In this document: in pieces, positions 1 to 7,350 of the stretch
Layout of the letters: every line of letters begins with the position of its first letter
Position numbering within the stretch: position 1 is the first letter of the stretch
Origin: an uncultured Eubacteriales bacterium
Lineage (GTDB): Bacteria > Bacillota > Clostridia > Monoglobales > Monoglobaceae
NCBI GenBank assembly: GCA_905205855.1
Contig: CAJLFL010000031.1
Coordinates: 1 to 13,689 of the forward strand
Length of the DNA stretch: 13,689 nt
Direction of reading: 5' to 3'
Notes under the pieces: model-generated
Told to the model about the DNA's origin: nothing
Database searches by the model: none
The model's input: only the letters and a program-made list of their open reading frames with translations
Translations under genes and position numbers: made by a program

Positions 1-1
1 T

Positions 2-31
2 GCAGCAGTGCAGCTGCTGATATTTATGTAA
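2..31 (+). CDS. Possible C-terminal tail of an upstream gene (partial)
   Basis: Reading frame 2 is open from the left edge and stops at TAA 29-31, giving the nine residues AAVQLLIFM. The stop lies 17 bp before the lrgA start, and the lrgA ribosome binding site falls in that space, so an upstream gene ending here would be co-directional and tightly spaced. Nine residues are too few to name a family. The frame shared with lrgA is also open to the edge, so this call rests only on spacing and is weak. Confidence 0.3.
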   Translation, partial: AAVQLLIFM

Positions 32-48
32 AACGGAGGATGAGAGGC

Positions 49-420
49 TTGAAGGTTTTAAAACAACTCGGCTTGATATTTTTGTTGTGTCTTGCAGGCG
101 ATTTTGCCGCCGGCTTGCTGCCGTTTTCGGTGCCTACCGGTGTGCTTTGTATGATAGTTTTATTTCTGTTTTTTTTGTCCGGAGCAGCTAAAACCGAGTC
201 CTTAAAGGAAACAAATGATTTTCTTATGGAAAATATGGCGCTGTTTTTTATACCTGCCGGTGTGGGAATAGTGCAGTATTATGATATAATGAAAAACGCC
301 GTTTGGCGGATTGTTGTTATATGTGTAGTATCAACATTTGTTACTTTTGCGGTGACAGCATATACGGTGCGTTTTGTTACCGCTTTGCAGAAGAAATACG
401 GAGGACGAAAAAATGGCTGA
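49..420 (+). CDS. lrgA: CidA/LrgA family holin-like membrane protein
   Basis: This is a small membrane protein of the CidA/LrgA family, partner of LrgB. The family was first described as holin-like modulators of murein hydrolase activity; in Bacillus and Streptococcus the pair has since been tied to pyruvate uptake. The protein has about four hydrophobic segments (near residues 5-22, 27-45, 58-78 and 84-108) and the family motif FFIPAGVGIV between the second and fourth. Its charged C-terminus reads KKYGGRKNG. TTG at 49 is preferred as start because GGAGG at 35-39 stands 9 nt before it, and the product then begins MKVLKQLG as family members do. An in-frame ATG at 40 touches the GGAGG directly and could not use it. 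The gene overlaps lrgB by 8 bp, which suggests coupled translation. The family call is firm; the start is less certain. Confidence 0.9.
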   Translation: MKVLKQLGLIFLLCLAGDFAAGLLPFSVPTGVLCMIVLFLFFLSGAAKTESLKETNDFLMENMALFFIPAGVGIVQYYDIMKNAVWRIVVICVVSTFVTFAVTAYTVRFVTALQKKYGGRKNG

Positions 421-1114
421 CAGTATAAGCGATATTATTTTTGAAATTACATCTGATTCGAGCTTTGGCATAATGCTTACTTTGCTGACGTATTCCTTTG
501 GTGTATGGCTGAACAGAAAAGCCAAAACGCCGTTAGTTAATCCTATGATGATTTCCGTTGTTTTAAATATATGTGTTTTGCTCTCCTGTAATATATCCTA
601 TGATAACTATATGGCAGGCGGAAGTGTTATAGAGATTTTTCTTACGCCGGTTACGGCGCTTTTGGCGGTAAAAATTTATGAACAGCTAAAGGTAATCAAG
701 GAAAACTGGATTCCTATTATAGCCGGAACAGCGGTAGGCTCTGCCGCTTCGATAATATGTGTTTTTGTTATGTGTAAGGCCTTTGGACTTGAGGAGGTAC
801 TGGTTTCATCTATGCTGCCTAAGTCTGTTACTATGGCGATTGCCGTACCGTTATCCGTTCAAAACGGCGGTATAGCATCCATAACGGCGGTATGCCTGCT
901 GATAACAGGAATTTTGGGAGCGGTATTTTCACCTTACATGATACGTATTATGAAAATAAAAAATCCTATAGAGGCAGGGATAGCTATAGGGACAAGCAGT
1001 CATGCTCTTGGAACTACAAAGGCAATTGAGCTTGGTGATATAGAAGGCGCAATGAGCAGCTGTGCAATCGGAATAGCCGGTTTTATTACGGCAATATATA
1101 TATTATTGATGTAA
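413..1114 (+). CDS. lrgB: LrgB family membrane protein
   Basis: This is the 233-residue LrgB partner of LrgA, a polytopic inner-membrane protein of the usual family length. Conserved family blocks are clear: LPKS at about residues 135-138 followed by VTMAIAVPLS and NGGIASITA, then AIGTSSHALGT near 191-201 and EGAMSSCAIGIAG near 211-223. The start is ATG 413, 8 nt after GGAGG (400-404). The frame is open further upstream to a TTG at 374, but that would add 13 residues without a ribosome site and deepen the overlap with lrgA. The 8-bp overlap with lrgA is typical of co-translated pairs. A role in pyruvate or small-metabolite transport, or in autolysis control, is known for the family; which applies here cannot be told. 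No clear terminator follows the gene. Confidence 0.93.
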   Translation: MADSISDIIFEITSDSSFGIMLTLLTYSFGVWLNRKAKTPLVNPMMISVVLNICVLLSCNISYDNYMAGGSVIEIFLTPVTALLAVKIYEQLKVIKENWIPIIAGTAVGSAASIICVFVMCKAFGLEEVLVSSMLPKSVTMAIAVPLSVQNGGIASITAVCLLITGILGAVFSPYMIRIMKIKNPIEAGIAIGTSSHALGTTKAIELGDIEGAMSSCAIGIAGFITAIYILLM

Positions 1115-1458
1115 AAATACAATAAGTGTTGTCATAAATGTGCACAAAATTTTCTGAAAATTATGTATTTATAAGGAACTTAATTCGGTGATCGGGAAAT
1201 AATACACGAAAGACAAAACCATACAATATTTTGTATTAAACGTTATATAGGGCACATTATAGGCTGTCTGCGGCTTGATTTAACGGGAAATATTTGACGG
1301 ATGGAATTTTGTTAAAAGCATACAAAATTTTGCTGTTTATATGCTAAGTAAACAAAAAAGGTCGTGTCTAACTTGATTTTTTGCACAAGTTGTGTTATAA
1401 TAATACAGATTTTGTTATTTGCCGATTAAAAGACAATGACTTTCAGAGGTGATATTTA
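1115..1458. other. 344-bp intergenic region between lrgB and the SLH amidase
   Basis: This AT-rich gap holds no convincing gene on either strand and no intrinsic terminator for lrgAB. It contains the promoter of the amidase near its right end. It also contains three copies of a short palindromic motif close to CAAAATTTTG (1145-1154, 1224-1233, 1323-1332); the middle one widens to a 16-bp near-palindrome starting ATACAA and ending TTGTAT (1221-1236). A weak inverted repeat TGTTTA/TAAACA sits at 1334-1354, upstream of the -35 box. These could be regulator sites or chance in AT-rich DNA. Confidence 0.5.
1373..1401 (+). promoter_or_regulatory. Extended -10 promoter of the SLH amidase gene
   Basis: A -35 box TTGATT (1373-1378) and a perfect -10 box TATAAT (1396-1401) are separated by 17 bp. 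TG at 1393-1394 makes it an extended -10 promoter. The start of transcription would fall near 1408, leaving a leader of about 50 nt before ATG 1459. The ribosome site AGAGGTG (1445-1451) is 7 nt before that ATG. This gives the amidase transcription independent of lrgAB. Confidence 0.75.
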
Positions 1459-2862
1459 ATGCATAAACGCAGAAGATATGTTGCGGCAGTTCTGACGCTT
1501 GCTCTGTTGCTCCTGGTGCTTCCTGCACAGGTTTTTGGGCTGGAATTTACGGATGTTCCGATTACCGCTTCATATTATAAGGCAGTTGATAAGCTCAGCA
1601 ACGTGGGCGTGATACAGGGACGCGGTGACGGCGCTTTTGCACCGGTGGATAAGACAACCCGTGCCGAATTTTGTGCGTTTTTGGCTCGTGCAAACGGATA
1701 CAATGCAAACTATTATCAGCAAAAGGAACTTCCTTTTCAGGATGTGGACAGTAACAGCTGGGCTGCACCTTACATATCATTTTGCTACGAAAACGGATAT
1801 ATAAACGGTATGCTTGACGGAACATTTTGCCCGGATGATTATGTGACTGATGAGCAGGCTGTTAAGATGGTTGTTTGCTCATCGAGGGTAGGGGATGAAT
1901 CCTTATCATCAGTCGGACCTAAATGGTATTCCGGTTATCTGAATATCGCTCAAAAATATAATCTTCTTAATGATACAAAAGTAAGGGTAAATAACTCCGC
2001 AAATCGTGCATTTGTTGCACAGGTTGTATATAATGCAATGCTTGTCAGCAGTGAAATGCTCAGCGGAGCGCAGGATGCGGTTATTATCGGAAATAAAAAT
2101 GTGAAGATGGAGGATGTTTCGGCAGTACAAGCTCCGGAGTCAACTCCTGAGCCGACACCTGCTCCAACGCCCGAACCGACACCTGCTCCAACGCCCGAAC
2201 CGACACCTGCTCCAACGCCTGAACCAACTCCTGCACCGACACCTGAGCCAACACCGGTTCCAACACCTGAACCGACGCCTGCACCGAAGCCTGTTGCAAA
2301 AACAGGAACATACCTTGTTGTAATAGATCCGGGACACAACTACAGTGTTACCGATACGGGCGCTGTAGGCTGCGGACTCCGCGAACAGGATATTACCTTC
2401 AAGGTTGCGGAAAAGCTCAAGCCGATTCTTGAAAGCAGAGGAATTCAGGTAATTATGACGAGAAACAGTATCACTGATAATGTTTCGGAGGAGTCGGTAA
2501 GCGAAAGCTTGAAAAGACGTGCTGCGATAGCAAATGAGGCAAATGCAGACGTATTTATATCCATACATTGCAATGCCGGCGGCGGTACAGGAACGGAAAC
2601 ATACTATTATAATGATTCTGTTACCGGAAAAGAGTTTGCCTCTGCTATTCAAAGAAACGTTGTTTCCTCGGTCGGATTAACCAACAGAGGGGTAAAGTCA
2701 GCTGGATATGCTGTGCTGAGATATACATCTATGGTTGCGGCTTTGCTTGAAACAGGTTTTATTGATACCGAAGCCGATGCCGCTGCACTCGGAAGCGAAA
2801 GCAAGCAGCAGTCATATGCGGAAGGAATTGCAAACGGCATATGTGAGTATCTTGGAATATAG
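1459..2862 (+). CDS. SLH-domain N-acetylmuramoyl-L-alanine amidase (Amidase_3)
   Basis: This exported zinc amidase cleaves the bond between N-acetylmuramic acid and L-alanine in peptidoglycan. A signal peptide (about residues 1-27: RRR charge, leucine-rich core, end near QVFG) is followed by SLH domains. SLH1 (about 29-80) carries the TRAE motif and SLH2 (about 91-145) is clear; SLH3 (about 154-195) is weaker. SLH domains of this kind bind secondary wall polymers. A proline-threonine linker spans about 228-277. The amidase domain (about 284-467) shows the expected zinc ligands H293 (in DPGH), E309 (in REQD) and H370 (in SIHC), and the catalytic E431 (in LLETGF), so it should be active. The domain order, wall anchor then flexible linker then enzyme, fits a cell-surface autolysin used in growth or division. 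It has its own promoter and no operon partner upstream; a hairpin follows it. Confidence 0.95.
   Translation: MHKRRRYVAAVLTLALLLLVLPAQVFGLEFTDVPITASYYKAVDKLSNVGVIQGRGDGAFAPVDKTTRAEFCAFLARANGYNANYYQQKELPFQDVDSNSWAAPYISFCYENGYINGMLDGTFCPDDYVTDEQAVKMVVCSSRVGDESLSSVGPKWYSGYLNIAQKYNLLNDTKVRVNNSANRAFVAQVVYNAMLVSSEMLSGAQDAVIIGNKNVKMEDVSAVQAPESTPEPTPAPTPEPTPAPTPEPTPAPTPEPTPAPTPEPTPVPTPEPTPAPKPVAKTGTYLVVIDPGHNYSVTDTGAVGCGLREQDITFKVAEKLKPILESRGIQVIMTRNSITDNVSEESVSESLKRRAAIANEANADVFISIHCNAGGGTGTETYYYNDSVTGKEFASAIQRNVVSSVGLTNRGVKSAGYAVLRYTSMVAALLETGFIDTEADAAALGSESKQQSYAEGIANGICEYLGI
2146..2289 (+). repeat. Six tandem 24-bp units encoding the PEPTPAPT linker
   Basis: Six in-frame 24-bp units encode PEPTPAPT or close variants (fifth unit PEPTPVPT, sixth ending in K). 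Units 2 (2170-2193) and 3 (2194-2217) are identical at the DNA level, and unit 1 differs from them only at two third-codon positions. Units 4-6 have drifted at silent sites. The linker separates the wall-binding SLH part from the catalytic domain. Confidence 0.93.
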
Positions 2863-2894
2863 TTTACAAAAGATAAAGTATAAATAATTCGGAT

Positions 2895-2929
2895 GGGGAT
2901 GCTTCAGTTTTAATGATTGAGGCGTCCCT
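2895..2929 (+). terminator. G-U-rich hairpin after the amidase gene, possible weak terminator
   Basis: The arms GGGATGCTTCAGTT (2896-2909) and GATTGAGGCGTCCC (2915-2928) form a 14-bp RNA stem with a 5-nt loop TTAAT; four of the pairs are G-U wobbles. One further G-U pair can extend it to 2895/2929. The wobbles pair only in the plus-strand transcript; the reverse transcript would have A-C mismatches, so this is a plus-strand RNA structure. The tract after it (TTATCTGC) is poor in U, so it may be a leaky terminator, a 3' end-stabilising structure, or part of the leader of the next gene, whose ATG is 26 nt on. Confidence 0.5.
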
Positions 2930-2954
2930 TATCTGCATATGAGAGGGGATATAT

Positions 2955-4214
2955 ATGAATAAACCGGAATTGCTTGCTCCTGCCGGAAATCTTGAAAAGC
3001 TGAAAAAAGCAATTACTTACGGCGCAGATGCTGTATATATCGGCGGCGAGGAGTTTTCTTTGCGTGTTGCGGCAGATAACTTTAGTATAGATGAAATATA
3101 CAGCGGCGTGGAGTTTGCCCACGAACGCGGAAAAAAGGTATATCTTACGGCTAATGTTATACCGCATAACAGTGATATTGACGATTATCGAAAATATATT
3201 GCAGAGGTTAAAGATACGGGAATAGATGCGGTTATTCTGTCAGATATAGGAATGATGGAGGTCACAAAAGAAATTGCTCCGGAACTTGATATACATGTCA
3301 GTACACAGGCGAACAATGTTAATTATATGAGCGCACGGACATGGGGAAAGCTTGGAGCAAAAAGAGTTATATTGGCAAGAGAGCTTTCACTTGATGAAAT
3401 TTCGGAGATACGGGGCAGAATACAGCCTGAGCTTGAACTTGAGGCCTTTGTGCATGGGGCGATGTGTATTTCATATTCCGGTAGATGCCTGCTGAGTAAC
3501 TATATGTCGGGCAGGGACAGCAACAGCGGTAATTGCGCGCATCCTTGCAGATGGAAGTATTATTTGATGGAAGAAAAGCGTCCGGGTGAATATATGCCGG
3601 TATTTGAAAACGACAGAGGTACATTTATCTATAATTCAAAGGATTTATGTATGATAGAGCATATTCCTGATTTGGTAAAATGCGGACTTAACAGCTTTAA
3701 AATAGAAGGACGTGTAAAATCTGAGTATTATGTTTCAACCGTTATAGGTATATACCGCCGTGCCATTGATGAATACTTTAAGGATCCGGATAATTATGAA
3801 TTTGACCCTAAATGGATGGACGAACTGTGCAAGGTAAGTCACCGCGGTTATACAACAGGGTTTTATTACGGAAAACCGGCGCATACCGAGCAGAATTATG
3901 CAAGCAGTGCATATATAAGAAAATACGATATGGTCGGCATTGTAAAAAGCTATAATCCCGACACCGGAATTGCTGAGGTGGTTCAGAAAAACCGTTTCTT
4001 TAAGGGTGACGAGATAGAACTTTTAAGACCGGTCGGAAAGTTTTTTAATCAAAAAGTAAGTTATATGACAGACAGTGACGGAAATGAAATAGAGGTTGCC
4101 AACAGACCGCAGAGTATAGTATATGTCAAGACGGATATGCCGGTTGAACCTGATACATTTCTTAGAAAAAGAATAATCGATACGGCTGCCGAAAACGGAA
4201 AGGCGAAGAAGTGA
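2955..4214 (+). CDS. trhP: U32 family protein, probable tRNA U34 hydroxylation protein TrhP (YrrO-like)
   Basis: This 419-residue protein belongs to the family named peptidase U32. Members studied in E. coli and B. subtilis (TrhP/YegQ, YrrN/YrrO) are Fe-S proteins that make 5-hydroxyuridine at tRNA position 34 using prephenate; protease activity is doubtful. The N-terminal barrel starts PELLAPAGNLEKLKKAI and has GADAVYIGG at about residues 23-31. The family signature runs EAFVHGAMC to GRC, with C171, C178, C194 and C198 spaced as the cluster ligands of the family. A C-terminal U32 domain spans about 325-405. The length is close to that of YrrO, and the longer rRNA enzyme RlhA is unlikely. The start has AGAGGGG 6 nt upstream. 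No good promoter was found in the 92-bp gap, so readthrough from the amidase is possible. The family is sure; the exact substrate is inferred. Confidence 0.9.
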   Translation: MNKPELLAPAGNLEKLKKAITYGADAVYIGGEEFSLRVAADNFSIDEIYSGVEFAHERGKKVYLTANVIPHNSDIDDYRKYIAEVKDTGIDAVILSDIGMMEVTKEIAPELDIHVSTQANNVNYMSARTWGKLGAKRVILARELSLDEISEIRGRIQPELELEAFVHGAMCISYSGRCLLSNYMSGRDSNSGNCAHPCRWKYYLMEEKRPGEYMPVFENDRGTFIYNSKDLCMIEHIPDLVKCGLNSFKIEGRVKSEYYVSTVIGIYRRAIDEYFKDPDNYEFDPKWMDELCKVSHRGYTTGFYYGKPAHTEQNYASSAYIRKYDMVGIVKSYNPDTGIAEVVQKNRFFKGDEIELLRPVGKFFNQKVSYMTDSDGNEIEVANRPQSIVYVKTDMPVEPDTFLRKRIIDTAAENGKAKK

Positions 4215-4307
4215 TATATTTTCTTTGTTTAGCGTATGTTTGTTTAGAGAAGTGCAGCTCATCTGCTGTAAAACTGCATATTCCAAAAACTGTAACATAA
4301 ATACAAC

Positions 4308-4336
4308 TTGACTTTTATACAAATGGATGGTAAAAT
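4308..4336 (+). promoter_or_regulatory. Sigma-A-type promoter of the large SLH protein gene
   Basis: TTGACT (4308-4313) and TAAAAT (4331-4336) are separated by exactly 17 bp, each one mismatch from consensus. Transcription would start near 4343, giving a leader of about 55 nt before ATG 4398. The strength fits an abundant surface protein. Confidence 0.75.
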
Positions 4337-4349
4337 ATAAAATGTAGTG

Positions 4350-4368
4350 TATACTTTTTACAAGTATA
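4350..4368 (+). promoter_or_regulatory. Small hairpin at the 5' end of the SLH mRNA leader
   Basis: TATACTT (4350-4356) and AAGTATA (4362-4368) are perfect inverted arms around a 5-nt loop TTTAC. The hairpin would lie close to the predicted mRNA 5' end and leaves the ribosome site GGAGG (4384-4388) free. It could protect the message from 5' decay. It is short and AU-rich, so its stability in vivo is uncertain. Confidence 0.4.
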
Positions 4369-4397
4369 AAAATAAATTTTCCTGGAGGAATAAAATT

Positions 4398-7271
4398 ATG
4401 GGAAGAACAAAAAGATTTTTGGCATTTCTGCTGACGGTTTCCATGATTGCTGCCTGCATTGCAGTTAATGTTTCCGCGGCAGAGGAAAGTACAGCTTCCG
4501 CTGCAACTACGGGTAATTCAATTTTTTCCGATGTAAAAGACAGTGACTCATATGTTACTGCTGTCGGAATACTGAACGGACTTGGTGTAATCAAAGGTTA
4601 TGGAGACGGTACATTCAGACCTTTACAGAATGTTACAAGAGCCGAATTTACCGCTATGCTTATGCGTACTCTTAATTATGGCTCTTTGGGTTCGACCAGT
4701 GCAGCCAACCTGCCCTTTACTGATATAGATGATAATAATTCAGATATAAACTGGGCTATACCGAATATCAATACGGCATATGATAAGGGTATTATCAATG
4801 GCTATGAGGACGGTACATTCAGACCGAATGACAACGTTGCTTATGAAGAAGCAATAAAGATGATTGTTTGCACATTGGGTTATACCAACATAGATGCTTC
4901 AGGTACACCGTGGTACGGTCAGTACATAGCGCAGGCAAACAAGCTTGGTATACTTGCTCAGGCTTCATCTCTCGGACAGACGGAAACTCCTGCAAGCCGT
5001 GCATGCATAGCGCAGCTTTTGTATGATTCTCTGGATGTAAATATAGTTGAGAGGGACAACCTTACCAAAAAGACAATTTTGTCCGATTATTTAGGTTATA
5101 CCAAAAATACAGGTATTGTTTCATCTGATGGCGTAACCGGTCTTGATACACCTGATGTTGACTTAAATAAAAATGAGGTTCAGATTCGCGCTTATGAGGA
5201 ATCAACAGGCCTTTATGAAACATACACATATAAGACAAGTGATGACAGCCTGAAGAAGTATCTTGGCTATCAGATAGAGTTCTATTATAAAAATGACGGA
5301 ACTGTAAGAAACTTAGCGTTATATGTTTTGAAGGAAAACGATATAACAGAGATAAATGCTTCGCTTATAGAAGAAGGAAGTTCTAACAATACTCAGATTA
5401 AGTATTATAAGAGCTCATCAGACAATGCTTTGTCAACTGTAAATCTGAGTTCCGAGAACATAGTTATATACAATGGCAAGCTTTACGGAAATTCTGCAGC
5501 TGCAAGCAGATTTACAAAGGACATGCTTCCTAAGGTGGGTAAAGTTTCTCTGATTGATTCGGATTCGGATAACAGATATGATATAATAAATATCGAAAGC
5601 TATGATATATATTATGTTTCAAGCAAGGTTGGTTCTGATGAATATTATATAGTTGATGACCTTACACGCACAGGTGAAGATAAAAAGCTTTATCTTGATG
5701 TAGAGGACGGCACTATTGATACAACAATAGTAAATGCAAGCGGTACAAAGATTGACTTTTCGTCTATTGCTGTCGGAAATATAATCTGCCTTGCAAAGAG
5801 TCACAATACATCAGGAACAAAGGTTCAAAAAGCAGTTGTTCTCAGCAATTCTGTAAGCGGTACAGTTTCAGGAACAGGTAAGGATTCTATTACAATAAAC
5901 GGAAAAGAATATAAATATTCAAACGGTGCTCCGTGGATGAGCGGTAATTCCGGTACACTTGCAGAGCCCGAGCTGGATGACAGCGGCGTATACTGCCTTG
6001 ATATAAACGGTGACGTTGTTGCTTATAAGAAGAATGCTACAACAGAGAACATAAACTATGGTTATATCATGGGAACAAGTGATCCTAAGGGTTCATTTGA
6101 TGACGAAAAGCTTGTCCGTATTTTAAATCAAAACGGCAGCGAGGTTATGCTTACACTTAACAGCAATACTAAAATCAACGGTAAGGCATATTCAGTAAGC
6201 GGTGCTATGGACGAGCTTAAATCTTCTGCTTCTATGCAGAATCAGGATAAAGATGCTTCCGGAGTAAGCGTTCAGCAGCTGATTAAGTATACGACAAAGG
6301 TTTCCTCCGGAACAACTGTTCTGGACAAGGTTTATACAGCGGAGGCTGTAAGCTCCGGCAGTGATGCGGTAAATGATAAGCTTACTTTCTATGACAAGGT
6401 TGACGGAAGCGTTGATATGAAGTACAATTCTTCATCTAAGCAGCTTTCCGGAAACGGCACAAGTGTAAACGTCAGCAGAGCAGTTGTGCTTGTTGTACCG
6501 AGTGTAAGAGGTGACTTTGATTCTTATAAAAAGAGCACTGTATCAAATGCTTTCAGAAACAACGGAACATATAATGTTGAGGTATTTGATATAAGCAAGA
6601 CAGGATATGCACAGGTTATCGTTTGCTACGGCGATAATGCATCAAGCATAGTAGATGCTTATTCAGCAGTAAATATTATTGCCGAGGATATTTCAAAGGA
6701 AATAAATCCGGACACAAATACAACTATGCAGTATATTAAGGGTTATTCGGTACTGTATACCAATCCTAAGGCAGAGCTTGCTTCATGGGTAGCAAGGGAA
6801 TCCGGATGGACTCCGCAGCTTGGTGATATATTCCGTGCCGGAACAGATAAAGACGGCAATATGAAGATTGAAGAGGAGAATGTTCTTTACAGTGTTGACA
6901 GAAACAATACATTCGGTGTGATTTCTCCGTCCAACAAGTCAAACTTCTATAGTTCAGAGTGTGCAATATTGCTGGGCAGTGTTATCGCTGTTGATGATAA
7001 TGCAATATCTGTTATTGATGAGGAATTGAGTAAGGATGATGATGTTGATGTATCCGGTAAGGGCTATAGCTTCTCAATTTCCGATTTCAGCGGAGCACGT
7101 GTTGTCAAGTACGACACAAGCGGTAAGAATTTGCAGGTAAAGGATGTATCTTCTGATTACGAAGGCACTTTAAGAGGACTTGTTCCTTATGAATATGAGG
7201 TTTCAGATCCTTCAAAAGTTCTGATTTACATGTATGACGGCAGAGTAAAGACAATCTGCATACTTCCGTAA
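4398..7271 (+). CDS. Large exported protein with three SLH domains, C-terminal region unrecognised
   Basis: This 957-residue protein is likely an S-layer-associated or S-layer-like wall protein. A signal peptide (about residues 1-27, KR then a hydrophobic core, cut near VSA) is followed by SLH1 (42-95, with GYGDGTFRP and TRAE), SLH2 (104-163, with GYEDGTFRPNDN) and SLH3 (168-215, degenerate). The remaining 740 or so residues are rich in Ser, Thr, Asn, Asp and Tyr and look beta-rich. No catalytic motif, sortase signal or terminal membrane anchor was seen, and the chain ends in a strand-like VLIYMYDGRVKTICILP. The start is ATG 4398 with GGAGG (4384-4388) 9 nt upstream; an in-frame GTG at 4347 would put 17 unlikely residues before the signal peptide. 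A strong promoter and a strong terminator frame it as a single-gene transcript. The SLH assignment is firm; the role of the C-terminal part is unknown. Confidence 0.92.
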   Translation: MGRTKRFLAFLLTVSMIAACIAVNVSAAEESTASAATTGNSIFSDVKDSDSYVTAVGILNGLGVIKGYGDGTFRPLQNVTRAEFTAMLMRTLNYGSLGSTSAANLPFTDIDDNNSDINWAIPNINTAYDKGIINGYEDGTFRPNDNVAYEEAIKMIVCTLGYTNIDASGTPWYGQYIAQANKLGILAQASSLGQTETPASRACIAQLLYDSLDVNIVERDNLTKKTILSDYLGYTKNTGIVSSDGVTGLDTPDVDLNKNEVQIRAYEESTGLYETYTYKTSDDSLKKYLGYQIEFYYKNDGTVRNLALYVLKENDITEINASLIEEGSSNNTQIKYYKSSSDNALSTVNLSSENIVIYNGKLYGNSAAASRFTKDMLPKVGKVSLIDSDSDNRYDIINIESYDIYYVSSKVGSDEYYIVDDLTRTGEDKKLYLDVEDGTIDTTIVNASGTKIDFSSIAVGNIICLAKSHNTSGTKVQKAVVLSNSVSGTVSGTGKDSITINGKEYKYSNGAPWMSGNSGTLAEPELDDSGVYCLDINGDVVAYKKNATTENINYGYIMGTSDPKGSFDDEKLVRILNQNGSEVMLTLNSNTKINGKAYSVSGAMDELKSSASMQNQDKDASGVSVQQLIKYTTKVSSGTTVLDKVYTAEAVSSGSDAVNDKLTFYDKVDGSVDMKYNSSSKQLSGNGTSVNVSRAVVLVVPSVRGDFDSYKKSTVSNAFRNNGTYNVEVFDISKTGYAQVIVCYGDNASSIVDAYSAVNIIAEDISKEINPDTNTTMQYIKGYSVLYTNPKAELASWVARESGWTPQLGDIFRAGTDKDGNMKIEEENVLYSVDRNNTFGVISPSNKSNFYSSECAILLGSVIAVDDNAISVIDEELSKDDDVDVSGKGYSFSISDFSGARVVKYDTSGKNLQVKDVSSDYEGTLRGLVPYEYEVSDPSKVLIYMYDGRVKTICILP

Positions 7272-7287
7272 TAATTTAATAAACCTT

Positions 7288-7317
7288 AAAGGGCGGTTGA
7301 AAGACCGCCCTTTTTTT
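7288..7317 (+). terminator. Strong intrinsic terminator of the SLH protein gene
   Basis: Perfect 10-bp arms AAAGGGCGGT (7288-7297) and ACCGCCCTTT (7304-7313) enclose the loop TGAAAG, and the T run continues to 7317. This is a classic rho-independent terminator 17 bp after the stop codon. It isolates the SLH gene from the MarR operon, whose -35 box begins only 2 bp after the T run. Confidence 0.95.
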
Positions 7318-7319
7318 GC

Positions 7320-7348
7320 TTGACAAATAAAATGTTTAGCAGTATAAT
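7320..7348 (+). promoter_or_regulatory. Consensus sigma-A promoter of the marR-ABC-ABC-glycosidase operon
   Basis: TTGACA (7320-7325) and TATAAT (7343-7348) are both perfect consensus hexamers with the ideal 17-bp spacer. Transcription should start near 7355. Such a strong promoter in front of a repressor gene makes sense if it is normally held off by the operator palindromes that follow directly. Confidence 0.88.
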
Positions 7349-7350
7349 AG

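Noticed and set aside
374..412. Upstream TTG start for lrgB
   Set aside because: It would add 13 residues without a ribosome site; ATG 413 has GGAGG at the right distance and yields the family length.
1950..2652. Several long open frames on both strands across the amidase linker region
   Set aside because: They arise from the 24-bp repeat read in other frames (low-complexity Gly-Val, Arg-Cys or Gln-Ala products), lack ribosome sites, and lie inside a gene with clear conserved domains.
2863..2884. TTTACA and TATAAA as a trhP promoter
   Set aside because: The spacer is only 10 bp, too short for a sigma-A promoter.
4248..4287. GCAG/CTGC inverted repeats after trhP as a terminator
   Set aside because: The stems are only 4-5 bp and no T run follows.
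4347..4397. GTG start for the large SLH protein
   Set aside because: It would put 17 polar and aromatic residues before an otherwise normal signal peptide, and GTG 4347 has no ribosome site; ATG 4398 has GGAGG 9 nt upstream.
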